Assembly: GCF_018141525.1 (NCBI RefSeq)
Contig: NZ_CP064655.1
Location: forward strand, 434,001-498,000
Origin: Miltoncostaea marina
GTDB taxonomy: Bacteria; Actinomycetota; Thermoleophilia; Miltoncostaeales; Miltoncostaeaceae
Length of the DNA: 64,000 bases
Reading direction: 5' to 3'
Part shown: in pieces, positions 23,300 through 31,137 of the stretch
Numbering within the stretch: position 1 is the stretch's first letter
How the letters are laid out: every line of letters starts with the position of its first letter
Position numbers and translations under genes: made by a program
The notes under the pieces: generated by a model
The model's database searches: none
What the model saw: the letters and a program-made list of their open reading frames with translations, nothing else
Told to the model about the DNA's origin: nothing

Positions 23300-25909
23300 G
23301 TGTTGACGATACGAGCTGCCAAGGGAGCCGACTACTACGAGCGCGCCGAGTTCGCGCGCGACGACTACTACGCCGAGCGCGGGCAGGTGCGCGGGACGTG
23401 GGAGGGACGCGGCGCCGAAGCGCTCGGCCTCACCGACGCACCGGGGGACGGCGCGCTGGGCGCGCTCCTCGAGGGACGCGATCCCGCGAGCGGCGAGGAC
23501 CTGCCCGGGCGGCGCAACCGCCGCGGAGGCAACGTCGCCTTCGATCTGACGTTCGCCGCCCCCAAGGGGCTGAGCGTGCTCGCCGCGGTCGGCGACGAGG
23601 CCGTGCGGGCGGCCATCCTCTCCGCGTACGCCGAGGGGGTGCGCGCGGCGCTCGACTACCTCGAGCGGCGAGCCTGCTTCGTGCGGCGCGGCCACAACGG
23701 CGTGAGGGTCCTTCGCGCTGAGGGTTTCGTGGGCGCCATGTACCTGCACGAGATGGCCCGCTCCGGCGATCCGCACCTGCACGCGCACCTGGTGCTCGCC
23801 AACCGGGTGCGCGGCGAGGACGGCCGCTGGACCGCCCCGGACATGAGGCCGGTGTTCGCCGAGGCCAAGACCGCAGGCTTCATCGCCGAGGCGGTGGCCC
23901 GCGCGCGCCTCAGCGAGACGCTCGGCCTTGAGTGGGAGCAGACCGCCAACGGCTCGATTGACCTCGTGGCGATGCCCGCGTCGGTGCGCGAGCACTTCTC
24001 GTCCCGCCACGCGGAGATCGTCGAGCTGGCACACGCGCGCGGCTACACCGGGGCGTCGGCGATCGAGGCGATCCAACGTGAGACCCGCGACCGCAAGCGC
24101 GTCGTCTCCCGTGAACGGGCGGCGGCCGAGTGGCGCGCGCGGGCGGCCGAGCACGGGTTCGGTGCCCGCGAGGTGGCGCGGGCGACCGGCGCGGCGCGGT
24201 CGCGCTCGCGGACGGCGTACGTCGAGGGTCTGCGCGAATGCCGGCGCCGGATGGAGAGCCCCGCCGGGCTCACCCAACGGGCGTCATCGTTCACCCGCCG
24301 CGAGGTGATCCAGGATCTCGCCGACGCCCACCCAGAGGGCATCGGCGCGCACGCCCTCGAGCGCCTCGCCGACGACTTCCTCGCGGCACGCTGTGTGCCC
24401 CTCGCGCCGGCGGGTGCGGCGCCTGGGCGCGGTTACGAGGAGGCGCGCTACACGACCCCCGACATGCTCGACGTCGAGACCCGGCTGATCGACACGGCGT
24501 GCGCGGCGCCGATCGACCCACGGCTGGCGAGTCCCCTTCAGGTCGAGCGTGCGATCGGCGCCAGGCGCTCGCTCGGCGATGACCAGGCGGCAGCCGTCCG
24601 CCATCTGTGCTCCGGCGAGGCGCGCACGCGGCTGATGGAGGCGCGTGCGGGCTCGGGAAAGACGTTCGCCCTGGAGGCGGTGCGGGAGGCCTATGAGTCG
24701 TCGGGCGTCGCGGTGGTGGGAACCGCCTGGCAGGCCCAGGCGGCCGAGGTGCTGCAGCGCGACGCCGGCATCGCCTCCGAGACGACGGCGCTCATCCTGG
24801 AGCGCGCAGCGCGCGGCCAGGACGCGATTCCCGGGGGCGCGGTCGTCGTCTGTGACGAGGCCTCCACCATGCCGACGCGCGCCCTCGAGCGACTCGTCCA
24901 GGTGGTCGCTTCGCGCGGTGGCCGACTGATCCTCGTTGGCGACAGGGCGCAGCTGCCACCGGTCGACGCCGGCGGCGGCTTCGCCGCCCTCTGCGACCGG
25001 CTCGGCTCGGTCGAGCTCACCGAGAACCGTCGCCAGCGCACCGAGCTGCAAAGAGCCGTGGCCGAGCGGCTCGCCGAGGGGCGCGCCGGCGATGCGATCT
25101 CGCTCCTCGCGGAAAACGGCCGCCTGCGGACGTTCGAGGACGGCGCCGACGCCCGGCGCGCCCTGATCCGCTCCTGGGCGCAGACATCGCTTGCGGATCC
25201 CGCTGACGCCGTGATCCTCGCCCACGACCGACGCGAGGTGCGTCTGCTGAACGAGATGGCCCGGGCCGAGCTCGACCGCGCCGGACGGCTGTCGGACCGC
25301 CGCCTCGTGGCGGAGGGGCGGGAGTGGGCGATCGGCGATCGCCTGCTCTGCCGGCGCAACGACTACCGGCTCGACGTGCGCAACGGCACCCGCGGCGTCG
25401 TCGTCGGACTCGACGAGAACGAGCGGGCGCTCACGCTCTGGACCGACGATGGGCGCGAGGTCGTCCTTCCCGCCGTCTACCTGCGTCACGCCGAGCGTGG
25501 ATACGCGATGACCGGACACGTCAGCCAGGGCACGACCGTGGACCGCACCTACCTGCTCGCGACGCCCGAGAGGGGCGGCACGGAATGGGCGTACGTCGCG
25601 GGCTCACGCCAGCGGATCGATCTCGAGGTCTACGCGATCCACCCAGACCCCGAGACCCTCGCTGTCGCCCTTGAGCGCGCGTGGTCGCGGACGCAGGCGA
25701 AGGGACTCGCAATCGACATCGTCGCAGCGGGCGATCGCGGTATCGAGGAAACGGAGTCGGCCAGAGGACTCACCCACGGTCCGTCCGCGGGGTCGAAGCC
25801 GGATGTCAGTGCAGGACGAGCGTTGTCCGATCCGGATCTACGGTTGGCCGAGTCGCCCCGGCCGCACCCGCCGCCCGTGCCTGAGCGTGGGCTTGGTCGG
25901 GATCTCTAA
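23300..25909 (+). CDS. MobF (TrwC-type) conjugative relaxase-helicase
   Basis: 869 residues. The N-terminal TrwC relaxase domain starts LTIRAAKGADYYERAEF, with the catalytic tyrosine candidates Y12/Y13 and Y23/Y24. It has the three-histidine metal site in GDPHLHAHLVLANRV near residues 155-169. A RecD/TraA-like helicase follows, with Walker A ARAGSGKTFALEAV near 450, Walker B VVVCDEASTMPTRAL near 513, a GDRAQLPPV motif, and motif VI-like GHVSQGTTVDRTYLLA near 740. It nicks oriT and unwinds the transferred strand. The GTG at 23300 and TTG at 23303 are both possible starts. No coupling protein or secretion genes are present, so the element is probably mobilised with help. Confidence 0.92.
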   Translation: MLTIRAAKGADYYERAEFARDDYYAERGQVRGTWEGRGAEALGLTDAPGDGALGALLEGRDPASGEDLPGRRNRRGGNVAFDLTFAAPKGLSVLAAVGDEAVRAAILSAYAEGVRAALDYLERRACFVRRGHNGVRVLRAEGFVGAMYLHEMARSGDPHLHAHLVLANRVRGEDGRWTAPDMRPVFAEAKTAGFIAEAVARARLSETLGLEWEQTANGSIDLVAMPASVREHFSSRHAEIVELAHARGYTGASAIEAIQRETRDRKRVVSRERAAAEWRARAAEHGFGAREVARATGAARSRSRTAYVEGLRECRRRMESPAGLTQRASSFTRREVIQDLADAHPEGIGAHALERLADDFLAARCVPLAPAGAAPGRGYEEARYTTPDMLDVETRLIDTACAAPIDPRLASPLQVERAIGARRSLGDDQAAAVRHLCSGEARTRLMEARAGSGKTFALEAVREAYESSGVAVVGTAWQAQAAEVLQRDAGIASETTALILERAARGQDAIPGGAVVVCDEASTMPTRALERLVQVVASRGGRLILVGDRAQLPPVDAGGGFAALCDRLGSVELTENRRQRTELQRAVAERLAEGRAGDAISLLAENGRLRTFEDGADARRALIRSWAQTSLADPADAVILAHDRREVRLLNEMARAELDRAGRLSDRRLVAEGREWAIGDRLLCRRNDYRLDVRNGTRGVVVGLDENERALTLWTDDGREVVLPAVYLRHAERGYAMTGHVSQGTTVDRTYLLATPERGGTEWAYVAGSRQRIDLEVYAIHPDPETLAVALERAWSRTQAKGLAIDIVAAGDRGIEETESARGLTHGPSAGSKPDVSAGRALSDPDLRLAESPRPHPPPVPERGLGRDL

Positions 25910-26032
25910 GCACTCGCCCGAGCGAAGAGGCCGGTCCGATCACGAGCTGTGCCCCAGCACGTTTCGCGCATCACGACAGTGTCGCGAGCTGTCTGGTGGA
26001 GGACCCGGACCTCAGTCTGCGAGGATCATCCC

Positions 26033-26713
26033 ATGGAGCAGTCGGAGCTCGGTTCGGCAGTCGCTCGCCTGGCTGCGTTCCTCGCCCACGGCCCGCTGAC
26101 CGCCACCATCGCCGAGTTGGAGCATCAACTGGTCGGACTGGACGCCGCCGGCGTCACCGCCGCATCGAATGCCAAGGGTGTCGACGGCGACCTGCTTCGA
26201 TCGGCGCTCATCGCGAGGAGCGAGCTCGGACGGGTGAGCGACCTCATTCACGCTGCGGCGATCGTCGTCTTGCTGCCTCGCCTGCTCGGCGAGGACGAGG
26301 TCGTCACGAACCGACCCTCCCTCGCCGCGGGCAACGACCCCACTCGCCCCTTCGATCTCGAGACCAATTTGAGGGTGGCTGAGTTCAAGCTCTCGCAGTG
26401 GGCGGGGGCGGACGCGATGAGAAAGCGGCAAGTGTTCAAGGACTTGGTGCACTTGGCTGCGGACAGATCCGGGCGACGTCCAGAGCTCTTCGTCGTCGGA
26501 CAGGCGCCAATCGACTTCCTCCGACGGTCCAGATCCAATGCCGCGTGGGCGCTTGACCGCTTCCCCGCGACGCGCCAGTTCTTCGTCGAGCACTTCGGTC
26601 CGCTGGAGGTTCGGATCGCCGACTTCACCGCCGGCCCGGCGGCGCATGTGAAGATCATGGACCTCAACGCCTCGATTCCCGAGATCGGGACGGGGACCAG
26701 CAAGACTGATTGA
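26033..26713 (+). CDS. Putative PD-(D/E)XK-like nuclease, unknown family
   Basis: 226 residues; I do not recognise a named family. The N-terminal half is helical (LAAFLAHGPLTATIAELEHQ). The core FDLETNLRVAEFKLSQW gives D108, E117 and K119, the D...ExK spacing of PD-(D/E)XK nucleases, followed by a strand LFVVGQAPIDFLRR that could be the next core strand. The ATG at 26033 starts the helix and lies 124 bases after the relaxase. The PIN gene follows 75 bases later, and both are probably cargo of the element. The nuclease call rests only on this motif and predicted order. Confidence 0.5.
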   Translation: MEQSELGSAVARLAAFLAHGPLTATIAELEHQLVGLDAAGVTAASNAKGVDGDLLRSALIARSELGRVSDLIHAAAIVVLLPRLLGEDEVVTNRPSLAAGNDPTRPFDLETNLRVAEFKLSQWAGADAMRKRQVFKDLVHLAADRSGRRPELFVVGQAPIDFLRRSRSNAAWALDRFPATRQFFVEHFGPLEVRIADFTAGPAAHVKIMDLNASIPEIGTGTSKTD

Positions 26714-26788
26714 CGGCGACGACCCGAAGCCGTCGGCGGGCGGGGCTGCGATCGATCCGTCGTATTCTGGAGTCATCATGGGTGCCGG

Positions 26789-28081
26789 ATGACGGCACCA
26801 CCTTGGAATCGAGCGCCCGGCGCCGCCGGGGAACTCGAGCGGCTCGCGGGTGACCTGGACCGCGCGCTGCGGCACGTCCTCTCAAGGGCGACGATCGAGG
26901 ACCGCTACACGAACAGCCCCGGCGACCCGGTGGTGTTCATATCGCCGGACCCCTGGGTGTGGGTCTTCGGTCCCGACGCGCTACCGGCTCGGCGGACCGC
27001 GCGACGCCTCCTCGATCGGTGGCTCGAGCTCGGTCAGCGCGTCCTTCGAGCCGCGGCGCCCGAGACCGAAGAGGAGTTCTGCGAGCGTGCCGGGGCGCTG
27101 CGATCGCCCCTCGATCTTTCGGAAGCGGCGGAAGGCCCCGGAGCGCGGGAGCTGGACAAGGCTGCGGGCTACGTCCTTGGGGCGCTCGCCGAGCAGCGCG
27201 CTCTCGTGCGACGCGTCCTCGGCTCAGAGCTGGAGCCCGGATCGTCCGAGCTCTGGCTGATCCCCGACACCAACGCGCTCTACCGGAATCCTTCGCTGGA
27301 GAAGTGGGCGAACGACCAGCCCGCGACGCTCGTTCTGATCCCCCAGGTCGTACGGGAGCTGGCCGCTCACAAGCAGCACCATCCGGTCGAGGAGGTGCGC
27401 CGGAAAGCCCAAGGGCTGCTTCGTCGCTTCGGCGAGTTCGAGCGACGAGGAGACACGTCGGCCGGCGTGCCGGTCGCCGGGCGGCTCCGATTCATGGAGA
27501 TCGCCGTCGACGCGAACGTCCGCGAGTCGCTGTCATGGCTTCGCCCGGAACACGCCGACGACCAGATCTTGGCGAGCGTGCTCGAGCTGCAGTGGGCGTA
27601 CCCCGCGAAGTCCATCACCCTCGTCACCGAGGATCGCGGGCTCCGCACCAAGGCACGGCAGGCGGCGGTGACCACCAGCCCTGCGCCACCGCCCCCAACG
27701 GTGGCGGTGAAGTCGCGCGGGAGTCGGAGACGTCGGGGCGCCGTGATCCGGGTGAAGTCGGCCAAGCTGGTCGCCCAGGACCGGCCCGCAGCCCCGTTCT
27801 TCGAGCGGAACGCCCCGACGAGCGTCCTCGTCGTGGAGGTGGTGAACGGCGGCGACGAGACCGCCTTCGACGTCCGAGGGGCTCTTCTTCGACGACACGC
27901 CGGAGGTGCGTGGACCTATTTCGGGAGCCTGGACATCCCCGTTCTCGAGGCCAACGGCACGCTCGAGCTTCGCTTCCCCGAAAGCGGACCGCAGCGGCCA
28001 ACAGTTGTCCGTCCACGGGACGTTGTGATCGAGGAAGGCATGTGGACCGACCGCGACGGGGTCGAGCACGTCATCGATTAG
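26789..28081 (+). CDS. PIN-domain ribonuclease-like protein
   Basis: 430 residues. A helical N-terminus (1-150) precedes a PIN domain with the four expected acidic residues: D160 in LIPDTNALYRNP, E190 in VVRELAAHK, D257/D258 in HADDQILASV, and D282 in TEDRGLRTKA. The C-terminal part (310-430) is a separate beta-rich module (SVLVVEVVNGGDETAFDVRG). PIN domains cut RNA in toxins, decay factors and defence proteins. The domain looks more like PINc/PhoH-associated PIN than small VapC toxins, and there is no small antitoxin next to it. ATG 26789. Confidence 0.75.
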   Translation: MTAPPWNRAPGAAGELERLAGDLDRALRHVLSRATIEDRYTNSPGDPVVFISPDPWVWVFGPDALPARRTARRLLDRWLELGQRVLRAAAPETEEEFCERAGALRSPLDLSEAAEGPGARELDKAAGYVLGALAEQRALVRRVLGSELEPGSSELWLIPDTNALYRNPSLEKWANDQPATLVLIPQVVRELAAHKQHHPVEEVRRKAQGLLRRFGEFERRGDTSAGVPVAGRLRFMEIAVDANVRESLSWLRPEHADDQILASVLELQWAYPAKSITLVTEDRGLRTKARQAAVTTSPAPPPPTVAVKSRGSRRRRGAVIRVKSAKLVAQDRPAAPFFERNAPTSVLVVEVVNGGDETAFDVRGALLRRHAGGAWTYFGSLDIPVLEANGTLELRFPESGPQRPTVVRPRDVVIEEGMWTDRDGVEHVID

Positions 28082-28425
28082 TTCGATGCCGGTCCGTTGT
28101 CCCAGGGCGACCCGGGTCGGGCGGCTACGACAGACCGCGCGCGATCGCGACGGAGAAGTCCGCCTTCGCGGAGTCCGAGTAGGGGCAGCACAGCCGCGAG
28201 CTGCTGCGGCGCTGGTTACGCGACCTCGCGAAGTACGACATCCTGGCCGCGTGAGGCCAACGAGGCTCGGGAGGGTCCGTGAGGGGCAGTCGCGAAGACG
28301 CGACCCGGCTCACCCGGGGGGCCGCGGACGGCTCGATGCCTGTCCGTCGCGGACCTCGACGACCCGATCGAAGTGCTCCGCGTCAGCCTCGAAGTGGAGC
28401 CTCAGCCGAGGGTGAAGGCCCGAAG
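28082..28425. other. Gene-poor gap with a coding remnant
   Basis: No intact gene. At about 28129-28254 there is coding-like text RAIATEKSAFAESE, an in-frame TAG at 28180, then SRELLRRWLRDLAKYDILAA and a TGA at 28252. This looks like the decayed end of an unknown gene. The element's right border may lie here, but no tRNA or att repeat was seen. Confidence 0.4.
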
Positions 28426-28704
28426 TCATCGGCCCACCGCACTCCGGACGATGACCAAGGCGTCCTCGACGCGCCTGCGCCGATCAGCGGGCGAGCCGTC
28501 GTCGTCGAAGGCGCGACGCACCTCGTCGAGCACGAGCCGCATTCTGAGCTCGTCGAGCAGCCGCTGTGCCATGGCGATCGCGTCGACTATTTCCAGATGA
28601 CCGCGGCTCTCCTCCAGCAGACGTCGCGGCCGCAGGGTGGCCCGTTCGACCGAACCGAGCAGAGGCGCCGAGGCGCGGCTGGGCGGTGTGCGCACGGTGC
28701 CCAT
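28426..28704 (-). CDS. Small helical hypothetical protein
   Basis: 92 residues, no family recognised. The body is helical and charged: RRLLEESRGHLEIVDAIAMA followed by QRLLDELRMRLVLDEVRRAF, ending in a basic helix. The ATG at 28704 is 11 bases after the stop of the membrane protein gene, with weak GGGG ribosome-site character, so it is probably the second gene of a pair. Codon positions look coding, but this is a modest call. Confidence 0.45.
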   Translation of the reverse strand: MGTVRTPPSRASAPLLGSVERATLRPRRLLEESRGHLEIVDAIAMAQRLLDELRMRLVLDEVRRAFDDDGSPADRRRRVEDALVIVRSAVGR

Positions 28705-28714
28705 CCGGGCCCCG

Positions 28715-29179
28715 CTAGTGGTGCTCCGCGTGGTCCCCGGCCGGGACGTCCGAGGGCCGCCCGGCCGGCGTCGCAGCGGGGCTTGCCGGCTGCTCGATCG
28801 GTGTGCCAGCGGTGTCGCCACCGCGGATCGCCGGACCGATCACCTGGCTGGACACCAGAAACGCGGCGGCGAAGATGACCAGCGCGATGGCCGGCGCCCT
28901 CCACGAGTCGAAGCGCTTCTTCAGCCGCAGCAGGAAGGGTACCGAGAGCAGCAGCCCGAGTCCGCCGAACAGCGCGGTGCCCGCCGTACCGGCCAGTAGC
29001 GCTGCGCCGGCCAGCGGGCCGACGTGGTGCAGTACATGGGGAGCAATTCCGGAGACGGCACCGACCAGACCGGTGACCCAGGCCGCGAGGCGACGGCGAA
29101 GCCCGCGGATGACCCGCAGGCGTCGAAGGTCTTCCGGCGAGACCGCTGCGGGGGGAATCGGGTGCGAAAGCATGTCCAT
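28715..29179 (-). CDS. Small integral membrane protein with His-rich tail
   Basis: 154 residues. The basic cytoplasmic start (VSPEDLRRLRVIRGLRRR) is followed by three membrane helices: AAWVTGLVGAVSGIAPHVLH, GAALLAGTAGTALFGGLGLLL and APAIALVIFAAAFLVSSQVIG. A proline-rich C-terminus ends in AGDHAEHH, a possible metal-binding tail. Function unknown; the histidines in the loop (PHVLHHVG) and tail suggest metal handling. ATG 29179. Confidence 0.65.
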   Translation of the reverse strand: MDMLSHPIPPAAVSPEDLRRLRVIRGLRRRLAAWVTGLVGAVSGIAPHVLHHVGPLAGAALLAGTAGTALFGGLGLLLSVPFLLRLKKRFDSWRAPAIALVIFAAAFLVSSQVIGPAIRGGDTAGTPIEQPASPAATPAGRPSDVPAGDHAEHH

Positions 29180-29445
29180 GACGTCATGGTCGGACGCAGC
29201 CGGGGACCGTTCGTCAGCGCGCGCACTGACGCGAGGTGCGGATTACTACGACGACGACGGCCGCCGTCATGTTCCCGTCACATCGGGGGGGGGCGACGTC
29301 CGGGCTAACGTAGGCACTCCTCGGCGTCGTCGGCGCCCATCGTGCCCGACGAGGCGGGTTCGTCCGCGAAGCCGTCGAGCGGGTCCCAGGAGCGGGTGTG
29401 ATCCATGGCACGCAGTGAGCCGGGGCAGGGCTTCCCGGGGGGGCG

Positions 29446-29682
29446 ATGAGGACTGATGCCCTGGCGGCCCTCGAGGTCGTCGGGCTCGAGAAGGTCTACG
29501 ACGACGGGACGATCGCGCTGCGGGGGATCGACCTGCGCGTCCCGGCCGGGGCCTTCTACGGCCTGCTGGGCCCGAACGGCTCCGGCAAGAGCACGCTCAT
29601 CGGGATGACCACCGGCCTCGTGCGCGCGCCGGCGAGGCGGATCGTCGTCTTCGGTCACGACGCCGTCGCCGAGGCGCAACCG
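29446..29682 (+). pseudogene. Truncated ABC transporter ATPase (5' fragment)
   Basis: Starts like a complete daunorubicin/NatA-type ATPase: LEVVGLEKVYDDGTIALRGIDL, Walker A LLGPNGSGKSTLIGMTTGLV, and RIVVFGHDAVAEAQ. The similarity stops at about residue 79, before the Q-loop, signature and Walker B. The sequence then runs into the tail of the minus-strand TetR gene. A deletion or rearrangement at about 29680 is the simplest explanation. Confidence 0.8.
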
Positions 29683-29708
29683 CCCACGTGTTCGCTGCGC
29701 GATCCGGC

Positions 29709-30305
29709 TCAAGAAGTCGACGTTCGCCCGCGGCGTGTTCCCGCTCGGCGGCGCACTGCTTCCAGCGTCAGACGAAGCAGGCGCTTGACGGCCGCCGCCG
29801 TCGGTAACTCCGCGGCGCCGGCCATCGCGTGGACGCAGAAGGCGGCCAGCTCCCGGGCGGGAACATCGTCACGCAGTAGGCCGCCGCGGACGCCGTCGTC
29901 GACGGCGCCGGTCACGAGCTCCAGCAGGTGGGCCCTCGCCCGCGCAACGTGCTCGTCGGCGTGCAGCACCGGCACCCGGCCCGGAGGGTTCTCGCGCACG
30001 ATCCGCCCATAGGTGGCCAGGAGCGCCTCGAGCGCCTCCCCTCCTGAGCCGTGGCGTGCGCGGACTGCCTCGAGCTCGTCCAGGTGCGCCCCCACCTGCC
30101 GCCGGTGCCAGGCGGTCAGCACCGCCTCCAGGCTCGGGAAGTACTTGTAGAGCGTCGCGCGCGCGATGCCGGCGGCCTCCGCGATCTGGGACATCGTGAC
30201 CGACAGCGGCCCCTGTTCGGCGACGAGGCGGCCGGTGGCATCGAGCACCGCCTCGACGACCTCCAGCCGGTGGGCTGCGATGGAGTCGGACCACAGGCGC
30301 GGCAT
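29709..30305 (-). CDS. TetR-family transcriptional regulator
   Basis: 198 residues. The N-terminal HTH shows RLEVVEAVLDATGRLVAEQG, MSQIAEAAGIARATLYKYF and LEAVLTAWHRR. The C-terminal ligand/dimer domain is helical (LLATYGRIVRENPPGRVPVL, ELVTGAVDDGVRGGLLRDDV). The ATG at 30305 starts the fold; the frame is open further upstream without coding character. It is divergent from a small membrane-protein pair. A 13-bp palindrome in the shared promoter region is the likely operator. Confidence 0.9.
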   Translation of the reverse strand: MPRLWSDSIAAHRLEVVEAVLDATGRLVAEQGPLSVTMSQIAEAAGIARATLYKYFPSLEAVLTAWHRRQVGAHLDELEAVRARHGSGGEALEALLATYGRIVRENPPGRVPVLHADEHVARARAHLLELVTGAVDDGVRGGLLRDDVPARELAAFCVHAMAGAAELPTAAAVKRLLRLTLEAVRRRAGTRRGRTSTS

Positions 30306-30342
30306 GTCGCCATCGTACCTCTCGGCCACGACAGAGCGTCCA

Positions 30343-30371
30343 TTGTCATAGACACTGTGTCTCGATAGCGT
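30343..30371 (+). promoter_or_regulatory. Promoter with TetR-type operator in the spacer
   Basis: TTGTCA (30343-30348) and TAGCGT (30366-30371) have 17-base spacing and face the gene at 30403. The spacer contains the perfect palindrome AGACACTGTGTCT (30350-30362). A repressor bound there would block RNA polymerase, so it is the probable target of the adjacent TetR regulator. Confidence 0.6.
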
Positions 30372-30402
30372 GCGTCGTCCCGTCCCCGAAGGGGAGCAGT
30401 CC

Positions 30403-30561
30403 ATGGCCCGCCCTCCCATCGACGCCGACCGTGACGAGCGCGCGACGCCGCAAGCCCCTCCTCCGCGGTGGGTGCGGATCTGGTGGGCGCTGGTGGTGCT
30501 CGTCGTCGTGATCGTCGTGATCGTCCACGCGCTCGGCGGCGGCCTCGGCGGACACGGCTGA
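30403..30561 (+). CDS. Small single-pass membrane protein
   Basis: 52 residues. A charged N-terminus (RPPIDADRDERATPQAPPP) precedes one strong helix (WVRIWWALVVLVVVIVVIVH) and a glycine/histidine tail (ALGGGLGGHG). The ATG at 30403 has GGGGAG upstream. It lies under the TetR-type promoter and six bases before the next gene, so the two form an operon. Function unknown. Confidence 0.65.
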   Translation: MARPPIDADRDERATPQAPPPRWVRIWWALVVLVVVIVVIVHALGGGLGGHG

Positions 30562-30566
30562 ATCCG

Positions 30567-31082
30567 ATGCCGCCGCTCGTGCGCAAGACCACCCTCACCG
30601 CGCACGTCGTCTCCTCGGTCGGCTGGCTCGGGTCCGTGATCGCCTTCCTGGTGCTGGCGGCGCTGGGGTTCGGCGGCGGCGACCCGCGTACCGTGAGCAC
30701 CGTCTACGTCTCGCTCGATCCGCTCGCGAGCTTCGCGGTGCTGCCGCTGGGGATCGCCGCCCTCCTGACGGGCGTGCTCCAGGCCCTGGGCACGCCATGG
30801 GGGCTGATCCGCCACCACTGGGTACTCGCCAAGCTCGTTCTCACGGCGGTCGCCACGGGCCTGCTGGTGCTCCATCTCGACCCGATCAGGGATGCGGCCG
30901 AGATCGCCCGCTCGCCGTCGGCGTCGCCCACGGATCTCGGCGAGCTCCGAGGGCAGCTCGTGGTGTACGCCTCGGCGGCGCTTGTCGCGCTCACCGCCGC
31001 GACGGCGCTGTCCGTCTTCAAGCCCGCCGGGCGGACCCGGTGGGGACGGCGACGCGAGCAGGCGGGCCACCGCCGAGCTTGA
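30567..31082 (+). CDS. Four-helix membrane protein (DUF2269-like)
   Basis: 171 residues with four hydrophobic segments: LTAHVVSSVGWLGSVIAFLV, PLASFAVLPLGIAALLTGVL, HWVLAKLVLTAVATGLLVLH and LVVYASAALVALTAATALSV. The first helix has a histidine followed by SVGWLG, as in DUF2269-type and heme-like membrane proteins. Second gene of the TetR-controlled pair. Substrate or partner unknown. Confidence 0.65.
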   Translation: MPPLVRKTTLTAHVVSSVGWLGSVIAFLVLAALGFGGGDPRTVSTVYVSLDPLASFAVLPLGIAALLTGVLQALGTPWGLIRHHWVLAKLVLTAVATGLLVLHLDPIRDAAEIARSPSASPTDLGELRGQLVVYASAALVALTAATALSVFKPAGRTRWGRRREQAGHRRA

Positions 31083-31137
31083 CGAGAAGCGCCGACTGCG
31101 CCCGGGCCCCACATCGCACGAGTGAGGCGTTCCGACC

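Larger units (their letters stand above)
14261..28420. mobile_element. Integrated plasmid-like/mobilisable element (right end not resolved)
   Basis: From the split tRNA-Lys onward the genes are those of a conjugative or mobilisable plasmid: Rep-like initiator, origin-like region, ssb, parB, MobF relaxase-helicase, small regulators and defence-type genes. Codon use is less extreme than in the chromosomal genes on either side. No integrase and no second copy of the tRNA fragment was found by eye, so the right limit near 28.4 kb is only where recognisable element genes stop. Confidence 0.7.

Noticed and set aside
28279-28878. 199-residue plus-strand frame
   Set aside because: Low-complexity shadow of two minus-strand genes with better ribosome-site and membrane-helix support.
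29709-31112. 467-residue minus-strand frame extending TetR upstream
   Set aside because: Only residues from 30305 onward match TetR; the rest is antisense to two good membrane-protein genes.
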